Assembly: GCF_041435015.1 (NCBI RefSeq)
Contig: NZ_CP107989.1
Span: 1,860,001 to 1,924,000, forward strand
DNA length: 64,000 nucleotides
DNA from: Streptomyces canus
GTDB taxonomy: Bacteria > Actinomycetota > Actinomycetes > Streptomycetales > Streptomycetaceae
Direction: 5' to 3'
Below, piece by piece: positions 44,907 to 56,351 of this stretch. How positions within the stretch are numbered: the first letter of the stretch is position 1; the number at the start of each line of letters is the position of its first letter. A model generated the notes under the pieces. That model searched no databases. It saw only the letters and a list, made by a program, of their open reading frames with translations, and was not told the origin of the DNA. The translations under genes and the position numbers were made by a program.

Positions 44907-47719
44907 TCAGTCCACCACCGTCACGAGGTCGTTCCCGGCGGCTTCGGTCTCGCTCGACCGGCCCGGGCGGGCGAGCGCCACCTGTACGGCAGTCACCTTG
45001 TACTCCGGGCAGTTGGTCGCCCAGTCGGAGTTCTCCGTGGTCACCACGTTGGCGCCGGTGACGGGGTGGTGGAACGTGGTGTACACGACCCCGGTCGGCA
45101 TGCGGTCGGAGAGCTCCGCGCGCAGGGTGGTCCGGCCGACGCGGCTGGCCAGGGTGACCATGTCGCCGTGGTTGATGCCGCGGTCCTCGGCGTCGTGGGG
45201 GTGCAGCTCCAGTACGTCCTCGGGGTGCCAGGCGACGTTGCCGGTACGGCGGGTCTGCGCGCCGACGTTGTACTGGCTGAGGATGCGGCCCGTGGTGAGG
45301 ACCAGCGGGAAGCGCCGGGTGCTGCGTTCGTTGGTCGGCACGTAGGAGGTGACCACGAACTTGCCCTTGCCGCGCACGAATTCGTCCACGTGCATGACGG
45401 GCGTGCCCTCCGGGGCCTCCTCGTTGCACGGCCACTGGACGCTGCCGAGCTTGTCGAGGAGGTCGAAGGAGACTCCGGTGAACGTCGGTGTGACCGACGC
45501 GATCTCGTCCATGATCTGGCCCGGATGGTCGTACGACATCTCGTAGCCCATGGCCGTGGCGATCTCGCTGACGATCTGCCATTCGTGCTTGCCCGTCTTC
45601 GGCTTCATCACCGCGCGCACCCGGTTGATGCGGCGTTCCGCGTTGGTGAAGGTGCCGTCCTTCTCCAGGAAGGACGCCCCGGGCAGGAAGACGTGCGCGA
45701 ACTTGGCCGTCTCGTTGAGGAACAGGTCCTGGACGACGACGAGTTCCATCGCTTCGAGGGCCGCGGTGACGTGCTTGAGATTGGGGTCGGACTGGGCGAT
45801 GTCCTCGCCGTGGACGAACAGGCCGCGGAAGGTGCCGTCGATGGCCGCGTCGAACATGTTGGGGATGCGAAGTCCCGGCTCGGCGAGGAGGGTTCCGCCC
45901 CAGAGGTTCTCGAAGACGGTCCGGACGGCGTCGTCGGAGACGTGCCGGTAGCCGGGGAGTTCATGGGGGAACGAGCCCATGTCGCAGGAGCCCTGCACGT
46001 TGTTCTGGCCGCGCAGCGGGTTCACTCCGACGCCGTCACGGCCGATGTTCCCGCACGCCATCGCGAGGTTGGCCATTCCCATGACCATGGTCGAGCCCTG
46101 GCTGTGCTCGGTGACGCCGAGGCCGTAGTAGATGGCGCCGTTGGGCGCTTCGGCGTACAGCCGTGCGGCGGCCCGGAGTTCGGCGGCCGGCACTCCGGTG
46201 ATCTCCTCGACGGACTCCGGACTGTTCTCCGGGCGGGCGATGAACTCGGCCCAGTCGTCAAAGCCTTCGCACCTTGCGTCGACGAAGGACCGGTCGACCA
46301 GGCCCTCGGTGACGACGACGTGCGCCATCGCGTTGACCACGGCGACGTTGGTGCTGGGCCGGAGCTGGAGGTGGTGCCGCGCCTCGATGTGCGGGGAGCG
46401 CACGAGGTCGATGCGGCGCGGGTCCACGACGATCAACTGGGCGCCCTCGCGCAGCCGGCGCTTCATCCGGGAGGCGAACACCGGGTGGCCGTCGGTGGGG
46501 TTGGCGCCGATCACCATGATGACGTCGGCCTCGGCGACCGAGCGGAAGTCCTGGGTGCCCGCCGACTCGCCGAAGGTCTGCTTGAGGCCGTATCCCGTCG
46601 GGGAGTGGCAGACGCGGGCGCAGGTGTCGACGTTGTTGTTGCCGAAGGCCGCGCGGACCATCTTCTGTACGACGTAGACCTCTTCGTTGGTGCACCGCGA
46701 GGAGGTGATCCCGCCGATCGCGCTCGCTCCGTGCCGGTCCTGGATCTCGCGCATCCGCCGGGCGACCGTGCCGATCGCCTCGTCCCACTCGACCTCGCGC
46801 CAGGGGTCGGTGATCCGGTCGCGGACCATGGGCTTGAGTTGGCGGTCGGGGTGGGTGGCGTAGCCGAAGGCGAAGCGGCCCTTGACGCAGGAGTGGCCCT
46901 CGTTGGCGCCGCCGTCCTTGTACGGCACCATACGCACGAGTTCGTCGCCGCGCAGCTCGGCCTTGAAGGAGCAGCCGACCCCGCAGTACGCACAGGTGGT
47001 CACCACCGACCGGGTGGGCATGCCCAGTTCGACGACCGAGCGCTCCTGGAGCGTGGACGTCGGGCAGGCCTGGACGCAGGCCCCGCAGGAGACGCACTCG
47101 GAGTCCATGAAGGTCTCACCGGCGCCCGGCGAGACCTTGGAGTCGAAGCCGCGGCCCTCGATGGTGAGGGCGAAGGTGCCCTGGACCTCGCCGCAGGCGC
47201 GGACGCAGCGGGAGCAGGCGATGCACTTGGAGGGGTCGAAGTCGAAGTACGGGTTGGAGGTGTCCTTCTCGGCGACGAGGTGGTTCTCGCCCTCGTAGCC
47301 GTAGCGGACCTGTCGGAGGCCCACCACCCCTGCCATGTCCTGGAGTTCGCAGTCCCCGTTGGCCGGGCAGGTCAGGCAGTCCAGGGGGTGGTCGGAGATG
47401 TAGAGCTCCATGACGCCCTGGCGGAGCTTCTCCACCTTCGGTGTCTGGGTGCTCACCTTCATGCCGTCGGCGCACGGGGTGGTGCAGGACGCCGGGGTGC
47501 CGCGCCGGCCGTCGATCTCCACCACGCACAGCCGGCAGGAGCCGAACGCCTCCAGGCTGTCGGTGGCGCAGAGTTTGGGTATGTCGACGCCGGCCTGTGC
47601 GGCCGCGCGCATCACCGAGGTGCCCTCGGGGACGGTCACCGGCAGGCCGTCCACCTCGACGGACACCGTCGCCGGGCCGGGCCGCTCGGGGGTTCCGAAG
47701 TCGGGTTCCTTGAGGAGTG

Positions 47720-47723
<4 letters not shown>
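44907..47723 (-). CDS. NAD-dependent formate dehydrogenase alpha subunit, Cys type
   Basis: A 938-residue molybdenum/tungsten-bis-MGD enzyme. N-terminal [2Fe-2S] ferredoxin cysteines (SCRLCVVE), an HPLDCLTC cluster, two [4Fe-4S] sites (CIACSRCVRAC, CVSCGACVQAC) and the MopB cluster CAYCGVGC...GHSCVKG follow in order. The active-site metal ligand is Cys in ARVCHSPTGYG, not selenocysteine. The C-terminal MopB-CT domain has QYNVGAQTRR. It oxidises formate to CO2 and passes electrons via the beta/gamma subunits to NAD+. The ATG overlaps the beta-subunit stop. Confidence 0.95.
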
Positions 47724-49329
<1,606 letters not shown>

Positions 49330-49333
<4 letters not shown>

Positions 49334-49809
49334 GAGGAGACCGTCCCGTTGAGGATCGAGCCCAGCTTGGCCGGGCCAACTCGTCCGTACAGCCGTCCGT
49401 CGGCTTCCACCGACGGCCCGAGCGCGCAATTGCCGAGGCAGAAGACCTGCTCGACGGTGACCGAGCCGTCCGCCGCCGTCTCACCCAGGGGCAGTCCGGA
49501 CTGGCGCGCGTAGTTCACCAGTTGGTCGGCGCCCAGTGCCTGGCAGGCCTCGGCGCGGCAGATGCGTACGGTGGTACGGCCCGCGGGCTCGCGACGGAAG
49601 TCGTGGTAGAAGGTCACCACTCCATGGACGTCCGCCCTGGAGAGGTTGAGCTCCTCGGCGAGTACCGGCACGGCCTCCTGCGGCACATGGCCCAACTCGG
49701 CCTGGACGGCGTGCAGTACGGGCAGCAGTGCTCCACGCTCGCCCCGGTGACGGGCCACCACCCTCCGGACCACGCTCTCGACCGTCACGTCACTTCCGCT
49801 GGTCGTCAT
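49330..49809 (-). CDS. Formate dehydrogenase gamma subunit (NuoE-like)
   Basis: A 159-residue subunit with a thioredoxin-like fold and one [2Fe-2S] cluster; the four Cys are in CRAEACQALG and VFCLGNCALGPS. It leads the operon gamma-beta-alpha-delta. The start MTTSGSD at 49809 is preferred; a longer frame would run through the operator at 49874-49889 and encode unrelated residues. Confidence 0.93.
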
Positions 49810-49873
49810 GATCGCTTCGCCTTCCGTCACACGGGTCCCCGGCGAGGGATGCAGGAGACTCCGACCATACTCC

Positions 49874-49889
49874 ATACAGACTTCTGTAT
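49874..49889. promoter_or_regulatory. GntR-type operator, site 3 (formate dehydrogenase operon)
   Basis: ATACAG-ACTT-CTGTAT: perfect half-sites with a 4-base spacer. It lies 64 bases ahead of the gamma-subunit start, in the interval shared with the divergent gntR1 gene. It is the clearest copy and defines the consensus. Confidence 0.8.
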
Positions 49890-49993
49890 ACACAACCCTG
49901 CCGCACAGCGGGCAGACGGAGAAGTGTGGACACCGGACTGCGCGTCAGGTGTGCCCACCAGGGCGAATCCCGCGGCGACGCCCGCCATGTTGC

Positions 49994-50013
49994 ATACCAA
50001 AACCTGTATGCTG
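49994..50013. promoter_or_regulatory. GntR-type operator, site 4 (gntR1)
   Basis: GCATACCA-AAAC-CTGTATGC: inverted repeat GCATAC/GTATGC with 8 bases between. The right half is identical to the consensus; the left has two changes. It is 82 bases upstream of the gntR1 start, so this regulator may control itself. Confidence 0.7.
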
Positions 50014-50095
50014 ACGCGGCCGTTCGGCGACCCTCCGCACGGCCCCACTCGGCAAGGCCGCCATTGCGTGACACCGGCGGCAGAACGGGACAACC

Positions 50096-50785
50096 ATGCG
50101 CGAGGCACTCACGGCCGCAGCATCCCGGCGCGTCACCCGCCCGGCACCGCTGCGTCAGGCCGTGTACGACGCCCTGACCGAGCTGATCGTCAACGGCTCC
50201 CTCAAGCCGGGCCAGCATCTGGTCGAGGCCGAGCTCGCCGAACACCTCGGCGTCAGCCGCCAGCCGGTCCGCGAGGCTCTCCAGCGGCTCCAGACCGCCG
50301 GCTGGGTCGATCTGCGGCCCGCCCAGGGCGCCTTCGTCCACTCCCCCACGGAGGAGGAGGCCGCCCAGCTCCTCGGCGTCCGCTCGGTCCTGGAGACCTA
50401 CTCGGCCCAGCTCGCCGCGAAGAACGCGAAGCCCGAGGACATCGCGCGTCTTGACGAACTCCAGCTGGACGGGGTCGCCGCTCTCGCCGACGACGACGTC
50501 GAGCGCCTGGTCGCGGCCAACACCGCGCTGCACGACTTCATCACCGCCGTCGCCGACAACGCCGTGCTGGCCGAACTGATCGCCCAGGTCGGCCAGAAGG
50601 TCCGGTGGTACTACACGCCCATCGCCAAACCCCGCGGCAAGGAGGCCTGGAACGAGCACACCCAGCTCATCAGGGCCATCGCCAAGGGCGACGCGGAGCA
50701 GGCGGGCGAGGTCATGCGCAAGCACACCGAGCGCACGACCGACTTCTACCGCAGGCAGATCGCGGCCAGGGCGAACCAGGACTGA
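50096..50785 (+). CDS. FCD-type GntR regulator 1
   Basis: A 229-residue FadR-subfamily regulator. The winged helix (residues 18-85) contains LAEHLGVSRQPVREALQRLQ, with the wing GAFVH. The C-terminal FCD domain binds a small carboxylic acid through a metal site; His residues in NTALHDFITAV and NEHTQLIRAI fit its ligands. Near-identical helices in gntR2 and gntR3 mean all three may bind the same operator. Divergent from the formate dehydrogenase operon. Confidence 0.92.
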   Translation: MREALTAAASRRVTRPAPLRQAVYDALTELIVNGSLKPGQHLVEAELAEHLGVSRQPVREALQRLQTAGWVDLRPAQGAFVHSPTEEEAAQLLGVRSVLETYSAQLAAKNAKPEDIARLDELQLDGVAALADDDVERLVAANTALHDFITAVADNAVLAELIAQVGQKVRWYYTPIAKPRGKEAWNEHTQLIRAIAKGDAEQAGEVMRKHTERTTDFYRRQIAARANQD

Positions 50786-50803
50786 CGTTTTCCCTGGCAC
50801 GGT

Positions 50804-51610
50804 TCAGGACGCGGCGAGGGAGCCGGCGGGGCGGCGGGCGCTCCCGAGGTCGAGGGCCGGCGGGCGGCGGGTCTCGGCGGCGGCCCGCAGTTCGAGCAGC
50901 CACGGCAGGACCGTGCGCAGCAGGATGTCGAGTCCGCCGCCGTCCGCTCCGAGCATCGCTTCCGCGGGCACCCGCACCGGGTCGGCGAACACCGTCGAGG
51001 TCGCGCTGCCGCGGGGTCCCGCGGCGCCGGGCCTGGCCGGGACGAACAGGTCCGGGGCATGCGCCGGGACCGCCCAGAGCGTCAGCCCGTCGGGGGCGGC
51101 GAGGGGCCGGGAGGACCAGACGTACAGGTCGGCCTCCCCCGCCGCGACCACCCGCTGCTTGCGGGCCCGCAGGGCTACCACGTCACCGGAACGGGTGGCC
51201 ACGGAGTGCGGCACGAAGAGCTGAGTCTCGGATGTCGAGCCGTCACCTCCGGCCTCCGACTCCCCCTCCGACTCGGCGAGCGCAAGACTGGCGAGGTGGC
51301 GTCCGGCGGCGATCTCGCCCCGTGTCCAAGGGCCGCCGTATGCCTCGATGACGGCGACCGCCGTGTAGTGGGACTGGAGGACGGCCGCCGTCGCCGGGCA
51401 GACGCGCGCGGTCCGCGCGACCACGTCGACGGCTGCCGGCAACCCCCGCCCCCCGCCGCCGAATTCGGTGGAGACGGTGAGCCCCAGCAGCCCGGCGCGG
51501 CCGAGGGCCGTCACGGCGCCTCGAGGGAACCTGCCCTGGACGGCGGTTGCTTCGGCGACGGGTCCGACGACACTGGTCAGGACTTCGGAGAGAGCGGTGC
51601 GGTACAACAC
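50804..51610 (-). CDS. Short acyl-CoA dehydrogenase-like protein
   Basis: A 268-residue protein resembling only the N-terminal and middle domains of acyl-CoA dehydrogenases (LGLTVSTEFGGGGRGL; DVVALRARKQRVVAAG; FADPVRVPAEAMLGADGGG). The C-terminal helical domain with the catalytic base and tetramer contacts (about 120 residues) is missing. It ends with a short unrelated Ala/Arg-rich tail. It may be a decayed gene or a non-catalytic relative. Its promoter region shares the operator at 51660 with gntR2. Confidence 0.7.
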   Translation of the reverse strand: MLYRTALSEVLTSVVGPVAEATAVQGRFPRGAVTALGRAGLLGLTVSTEFGGGGRGLPAAVDVVARTARVCPATAAVLQSHYTAVAVIEAYGGPWTRGEIAAGRHLASLALAESEGESEAGGDGSTSETQLFVPHSVATRSGDVVALRARKQRVVAAGEADLYVWSSRPLAAPDGLTLWAVPAHAPDLFVPARPGAAGPRGSATSTVFADPVRVPAEAMLGADGGGLDILLRTVLPWLLELRAAAETRRPPALDLGSARRPAGSLAAS

Positions 51611-51659
51611 GGGGCGACCCCCTCGGGCGTGGCTGCTGGTCCACTGTCGAATGATGATT

Positions 51660-51677
51660 GCATACAGTATTCTGCAT
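51660..51677. promoter_or_regulatory. GntR-type operator, site 5 (acyl-CoA dehydrogenase-like / gntR2)
   Basis: GC-ATACAG-TATT-CTGCAT, one mismatch from the consensus. It lies between the divergent acyl-CoA dehydrogenase-like and gntR2 genes. Confidence 0.75.
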
Positions 51678-51750
51678 GGGAAGGTCGCCGCGCCAGGGGT
51701 CAGCCGGGCAATTTCCGGGACCCATCAGCCGAACGAGGGAGACAGGGCCC

Positions 51751-52443
51751 ATGCCCGACACACCCACCGTGACAGCCCGTGGCCCGATCAACAGGCCCAC
51801 CCCGCTCCGCCAGGCCGTGTACGAGGCCCTCACCGAACTGATCATCAACGGCTCGCTGAAACCCGGCCAGCACCTCGTCGAGGCCGAGCTGGCGGAGAGC
51901 CTCGGCGTGAGCCGGCAGCCGATCCGTGAGGCGTTGCAGCGGCTCCAGACCGCCGGCTGGGTCGACCTGCGCCCTTCGCAGGGGGCCTTCGTCCACTCCC
52001 CCACCACGCAGGAGTGCGCCCAACTCCTCAGCGTCCGGGCACTCCTGGAGACCCACTCCGCGCGCGGCGCGGCCCGGCACGCCACCGCCCGTGACGTCGC
52101 CCGGCTGTGGGAACTCCAGCAGACAGGTCTGGCCGCCCTCGCGGCCGGGGACGCCCGGGCCATCGTGGAGGCGAACGCCGCCCTCCACGGCCACATCACC
52201 CTGTTGTCCCGCAACGCGGTCCTCGCCGAACTCATCCCCCAGGTCGACCGGCGGGTGCGCTGGTACTACATGCCCATCGCCAAGCCCCGCGGCAAGGACG
52301 CCTGGAACGAGCACGCGAGGATCATCGAGGCCATCGGCGAGGGTGCCGCCGACCGCGCCGAGGAGCTCATGCGCCGGCACACCCGCAACACCACCGACTT
52401 CTACTGCGAGCAGATCGCCGCGGTGGTCGGGCGGGACGACTGA
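51751..52443 (+). CDS. FCD-type GntR regulator 2
   Basis: A 230-residue paralogue of gntR1. The helix-turn-helix LAESLGVSRQPIREALQRLQ differs from gntR1 by a few residues only, and the FCD domain keeps AALHGHITLL and NEHARIIEAI. Start: ATG after GGGAGA. An in-frame ATG near 51676 lies in the operator and was rejected. Likely a repressor or activator of the same oxalate regulon. Confidence 0.92.
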   Translation: MPDTPTVTARGPINRPTPLRQAVYEALTELIINGSLKPGQHLVEAELAESLGVSRQPIREALQRLQTAGWVDLRPSQGAFVHSPTTQECAQLLSVRALLETHSARGAARHATARDVARLWELQQTGLAALAAGDARAIVEANAALHGHITLLSRNAVLAELIPQVDRRVRWYYMPIAKPRGKDAWNEHARIIEAIGEGAADRAEELMRRHTRNTTDFYCEQIAAVVGRDD

Positions 52444-52480
52444 CCCCGGCCGACCACCACCGCCAACGGGCTTGGACGGC

Positions 52481-52537
52481 TCAGGAGTTCGGCTCGATCT
52501 CCCGCAGCAGCCCCGTCGTCACATCGAAGACGAACCG
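52481..52537 (-). pseudogene. Detached C-terminal tail of the beta-carbonic anhydrase
   Basis: The minus strand reads RFVFDVTTGLLREIEPNS and stops at 52481. This matches the usual end of Rv1284-type carbonic anhydrases (RGFVFDVATGKLNEV). It is the tail missing from the gene ending at 52838, from which it is separated by about 350 bp. Confidence 0.75.
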
Positions 52538-52891
52538 TTCCTGTGGACTGAGCGGGAGTGAGTCCGTTCAGCCGCGCGCCCCGAACGGTCTTGGGCGAGC
52601 TGGTCCCCGGCGTACTCGACCCCGGGTGGCGACACGCATCCTGTGCGTGGTCCGAGCCCGGGAGGCCAGTTCCCTCACGACCTGGCCATGTGGGTACGGC
52701 CAGAGGCGACGGGGAGGCCCTGAACCATCCTCAGGTGGAGCAGGGGCCCCGCACGCTGACGCCGTACCCGGTGTCCCAGGTCGCACGACCACGCTAGCCC
52801 AAACAGCCCAGGGCGCCGCAAGCCCGCAAGTGGACGATCACACGATCGAGCTAATGCGGCCTTGTGTGCATTCCCTGGTGAGCAGCACGGA
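52538..52891. mobile_element. About 354-bp insertion inside the carbonic anhydrase gene
   Basis: This block lies between the conserved DVRG of the gene and its expected FVFDV continuation. It has no recognisable gene, and I find no clear terminal inverted repeats or target duplication. It may be a small non-autonomous element, or scrambled DNA after a deletion/insertion event. Confidence 0.45.
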
Positions 52892-53359
52892 CCCCCGCAC
52901 ATCGTCGGTGTGTGGGAGGAACGGCGAGGTGCGCACGCGTTGCATGGACTGCCGTACGTCCTGGTCGACGTCCCGGAAGGCCTCCACCGCCCACGCGGGA
53001 CGCTGACCGACCTCCAGTTCCAGTTCGTGCCGGAAGTCCTCGGTCAGGGTCTGGAGACCGCAGCCGGTGTGGTGGATGAGCGCCACACTGCGGGTACCGA
53101 GCGCACGCTGACTGATCGTCAGGGAACGGATCGTGTCGTCGGTGACGACTCCCCCGGCGTTGCGGATGGTGTGACAGTCGCCGAGCTCCAGTCCGAGCGC
53201 GGCGTGCAGGTCGAGGCGGGCGTCCATGCACGCCACGTCGGCCACGCGCAGAACGGGGCGTGCGCCCATGCCGGGGTCGGTGAAGCGGGCGGCGTAGGCG
53301 CGGTTGGCCTCCACGAGCCGGTCGGTGACCGTCGCGGTTCGGGGTGCTGAAGTCGACAT
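52838..53359 (-). CDS. Beta-carbonic anhydrase, C-terminus replaced
   Basis: A 173-residue beta-class enzyme that interconverts CO2 and bicarbonate. Zinc ligands Cys44 (CMDARLD, with the Asp46/Arg48 dyad) and His97/Cys100 (HHTGCG) are intact. IRNAGGVVTDD is the family signature. The last 18 residues (SVLLTRECTQGRISSIV) are not native: the true tail lies 350 bp downstream. The catalytic core is complete, so it may still work. In an oxalate/formate island it would hydrate CO2 from Oxc and formate dehydrogenase. Confidence 0.85.
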   Translation of the reverse strand: MSTSAPRTATVTDRLVEANRAYAARFTDPGMGARPVLRVADVACMDARLDLHAALGLELGDCHTIRNAGGVVTDDTIRSLTISQRALGTRSVALIHHTGCGLQTLTEDFRHELELEVGQRPAWAVEAFRDVDQDVRQSMQRVRTSPFLPHTDDVRGSVLLTRECTQGRISSIV

Positions 53360-53388
53360 GCGGGGCTACCTCACTCCGGTCGGGACGG

Positions 53389-54618
53389 TCAGATGACGCC
53401 TTGCTCCTTGAGCTGCGGCAACTCCTCGTCGCTGAGTCCGAGTTCGTTGATGTAGATCTCTTCGTTGTGCTGGCCGAGGAGGGGTGGGGTGGTGATGGTG
53501 GTGGGGGAGTCGGAGAGTTTGAGGGGGTTGCCGACGGTGGTGAAGGTGCCGCGCTGGGGGTGTCCGACTTCGACGATCATGTCGTTGTCGGCGAGGGAAG
53601 GGTCCTCGATGATCTCTTTCGGGGACAGGATCGGCCCGCACGGAATGTTGTGGCGGTTGAGTTGTTCCAGGACCTGCCATTTGGGCAGGGTCGCGGTCCA
53701 TTCCTCGATCAGCTGGAACATCTTGGCCAGCTTGGGCAGGCGGGCCTCGGGGGTGGCCCACTCGGGGTCTTCGGCGAGTTCGGGCCGGCCGATCAGCGCG
53801 GACAGCGGCTGCCAGCCTTGCGGCTGGACGATGACGTACACGTAGTCGTTCGGCCCGCCCGGCGCGCACCGCACGGCCCAGCCGGGCTGCCCGCCCCCCG
53901 ACGCGTTGCCCGAACGCGGCACCTCCTCGGTGAAGTCGTCGTTGGGGTACTCCGTCAGCGGGCCGTGTGCCAGGCGCTGCTGGTCCCGGAGTTTGACCCG
54001 GCACAGGTTCAGCACCGCGTGCTGCATCGCCACGTTCACCCGCTGGCCCCTGCCCGTTTTCTCGCGCTGGAGCAGCGCGGCCAGGATGCCCGCGACCGCG
54101 TGGATCCCGGTCCCGGAGTCACCGATCTGCGCACCGGTCGCCAGCGGCGGCCCGTCCTCGAAACCGGTGGTGGCCATCGACCCGCCCATCGCCTGCGCGA
54201 CCACCTCATACGCCTTGAAGTCGGTGTAGGGGCCGTCCCCGAAACCCTTGATCGAGGCATACACGATCCGCGGGTTGATCTCCCTGATCCGCTCCCAGGA
54301 GAACCCCATCCGCTCCACCGCACCCGGCGCGAAGTTCTCCACCAACACATCCGCACCCCGGATCAGCGCGGTCAGGATCTGCTGCCCCCGCCCGGTCTTG
54401 GTGTTCAGCGTGATACTGCGCTTGTTGCAGTTGAGCATCGTGAAATACAGCGAGTCCGCGTCCGGGACATCCCGCAGCTGCCGGCGTGTGATGTCCCCGC
54501 CCGGCGCCTCCACCTTCACCACATCCGCCCCCAGCCACGCCAGCAACTGCGTCGCCGACGGACCCGACTGCACATGCGTCATATCCAGCACCCGCACACC
54601 ATCAAGAGCCAACGTCAT
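53389..54618 (-). CDS. CaiB/BaiF CoA-transferase, frc copy 2
   Basis: A 409-residue class III CoA-transferase. The nucleophilic Asp is in [10 protein letters not shown]; the glycine loop is SGGGQPGW, one Ser for the first Gly of the canonical GGGGQ in copy 1. It is almost identical to copy 3 (58549-59781), differing at a few residues plus the last nine. It probably uses oxalate as acceptor, with formyl-CoA or succinyl-CoA as donor. It is the last gene after aldDH, sucD and sucC on the same strand. Confidence 0.88.
   Translation of the reverse strand: MTLALDGVRVLDMTHVQSGPSATQLLAWLGADVVKVEAPGGDITRRQLRDVPDADSLYFTMLNCNKRSITLNTKTGRGQQILTALIRGADVLVENFAPGAVERMGFSWERIREINPRIVYASIKGFGDGPYTDFKAYEVVAQAMGGSMATTGFEDGPPLATGAQIGDSGTGIHAVAGILAALLQREKTGRGQRVNVAMQHAVLNLCRVKLRDQQRLAHGPLTEYPNDDFTEEVPRSGNASGGGQPGWAVRCAPGGPNDYVYVIVQPQGWQPLSALIGRPELAEDPEWATPEARLPKLAKMFQLIEEWTATLPKWQVLEQLNRHNIPCGPILSPKEIIEDPSLADNDMIVEVGHPQRGTFTTVGNPLKLSDSPTTITTPPLLGQHNEEIYINELGLSDEELPQLKEQGVI
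53418..54615. repeat. Left arm of a 1198-bp inverted repeat (frc2)
   Basis: Base-for-base equal in length to 58555-59752 in opposite orientation, with few substitutions. The arms bracket 3.9 kb holding aldDH, sucD, sucC and a divergent promoter region. Confidence 0.9.
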
Positions 54619-54701
54619 GCTCGCCACCCCATCTCTGCGTCGTCGTGTGTTCGCCGGTGGCCGGGCGGCCGCCCCTTCACGGGGCGCCGCCCGGACTCGC
54701 C

Positions 54702-56258
54702 TCACGGCATCAGCTGGTACTCGGGGAAGTTGCCGGGCAGTCGCTCGCCGGCCGGGCCCCGGGTGACCGCGCGCACCAGCAGCTCGCCGCCGACGAAAGC
54801 GCCGCGCCAGGAGGCGCCGAACCCGCCGAACAGTTCGTCCCGGTCACCGCGCGAACGCGGCTTGCCGTGACCGACCTTGAACGCGCGGATCTGCGGGGCG
54901 AGCCGGTCGAAGGTGGCCCGGTCGTCGGTGGACAGGGTGGCCACCAGGGCGCCGTTGGAGGCGTTCATCGCGGCGAGCAGTTCCGCCTCGGTGTCGACCA
55001 GGACGATGGTGTCGACCGGGCCGAAGGGCTCCGCGTGGTGGAGGGGCGAGGACGGCGGCGGGTTGAGGAGGGTGACGGGCTGGACGTACGCGGAGGTGTC
55101 CTGGCCGGACAGGAAGCGGGCGTCCGCCTCGCTGCCGCGGTGGACCGGGACGGCTCCGCGGTCGATGGCCTCGGCGACCTGGTCGCGCAGTTCCTTCGCC
55201 TTCGCCGCGTTGATCACCGGTCCGAAGTCCAGTGCCGGGTAGGGGTCGTCCGCGTGCTCGACGGCGAGCGGGTGCCCCAGGCGCAGGGTGCGCACCGCGG
55301 GAAGGTAGGCCGACAGGAACTCGTCGAACAGCTCGCGCTGGACGACGAACCGCGGGTAGGCGGTGCAGCGCTGTTTGCCGTAGTCGAAGAGCTTGGGGAT
55401 GACGGCGGTCAGCGCGTCCCAGTCGGTGTGGTTCCAGATGCCCCAGGTGTTGAGTCCCTCCTGTTCGAGGACATGACGCTTGCCGAGGTCGGCTACGGCC
55501 GTGGCGACGGCGGCTCCGGTGTCGCGGCCGCCGACGAAGGAGACACAGCCGATCTCGGGCGCCCGCACCAGCGCCTGAGACAGCTCTCCCCCGCTGCCGC
55601 TGACGAGGGTGACGGGGAGGCCCTCGCGGGCGGCCAGCGCGCAGGCCAGGGTGAGACAGGCGACGCCGCCGTCGGTCGGGGTCTTGGCGATGACCGCGTT
55701 GCCCGCCAGGGCCTGAACCAGCATGGCGTGAACGAGCACGCTCATCGGGTAGTTCCAGCTCGCGATGTTGGACACCGGACCGTCCAGCGGGACCCGGCCC
55801 TCGACCATCGGCTCGATGCCGTCGACGTACCAGCGCACGCCGTCGATGGCCCGGTCGACGTCCGCCTGCGCGAGACGCCAGGGCTTGCCGATCTCCCAGA
55901 CCAGCAGGAGCGCGAGGAGTTCGCGGTGCTGGGTGAGGGCGTCGAGGGTGGCCGCGACGCGGGCCCGGCGCTCTTCGAGCCGTATGTACCGCCAGGCGCG
56001 GTGCTGGTCGAGGGAGGCGCGGACGGCCTGGTGGGCGGCTTCCCGGTCCAGGCGCGGCGGCCCGGCGATCGGGCTGCCGTCGACGGGGCTGGTGGCGGGC
56101 AGGGCCCGGCCGTCGGCCCGCCAGGCGGAGGCCCAGAGGTTGAGGACGCGGTCGTCCCGGAAGGCCTCGGGGGCGACGGCGAGGCAGCGCTGCCAGGCGT
56201 CGTTCCAGGAGGTACCGGACTTCACCACGAGCTGGGTGGAGTTGAGGGTGGTGGTCAT
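54702..56258 (-). CDS. Aldehyde dehydrogenase superfamily protein
   Basis: A 518-residue NAD(P)-dependent aldehyde dehydrogenase. The catalytic Cys is in [13 protein letters not shown] and the general-base Glu in [21 protein letters not shown] is the cofactor site. It lies between sucD and frc2 in one operon. Because oxalyl-CoA is made here, it might interconvert oxalyl-CoA and glyoxylate, providing a carbon-assimilation route; this is inference. Other substrates such as glyoxal or glycolaldehyde are possible. Start: ATG 56258 with GGAGAC upstream. Confidence 0.88.
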   Translation of the reverse strand: MTTTLNSTQLVVKSGTSWNDAWQRCLAVAPEAFRDDRVLNLWASAWRADGRALPATSPVDGSPIAGPPRLDREAAHQAVRASLDQHRAWRYIRLEERRARVAATLDALTQHRELLALLLVWEIGKPWRLAQADVDRAIDGVRWYVDGIEPMVEGRVPLDGPVSNIASWNYPMSVLVHAMLVQALAGNAVIAKTPTDGGVACLTLACALAAREGLPVTLVSGSGGELSQALVRAPEIGCVSFVGGRDTGAAVATAVADLGKRHVLEQEGLNTWGIWNHTDWDALTAVIPKLFDYGKQRCTAYPRFVVQRELFDEFLSAYLPAVRTLRLGHPLAVEHADDPYPALDFGPVINAAKAKELRDQVAEAIDRGAVPVHRGSEADARFLSGQDTSAYVQPVTLLNPPPSSPLHHAEPFGPVDTIVLVDTEAELLAAMNASNGALVATLSTDDRATFDRLAPQIRAFKVGHGKPRSRGDRDELFGGFGASWRGAFVGGELLVRAVTRGPAGERLPGNFPEYQLMP

Positions 56259-56351
56259 GCGATGTCTCCGCTCTCGGTGCACGGTCGGGGGCGGGGTAGG
56301 GGGACGCGGCGGAGCGGGACTGATCTCCGTCCGCCGCCGTGTGGTTCCGGG

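Noticed and set aside
52538..52891. Insertion sequence inside the carbonic anhydrase gene
   Set aside because: No transposase, terminal inverted repeat or target duplication could be seen, so I only call it an insertion of unknown type.
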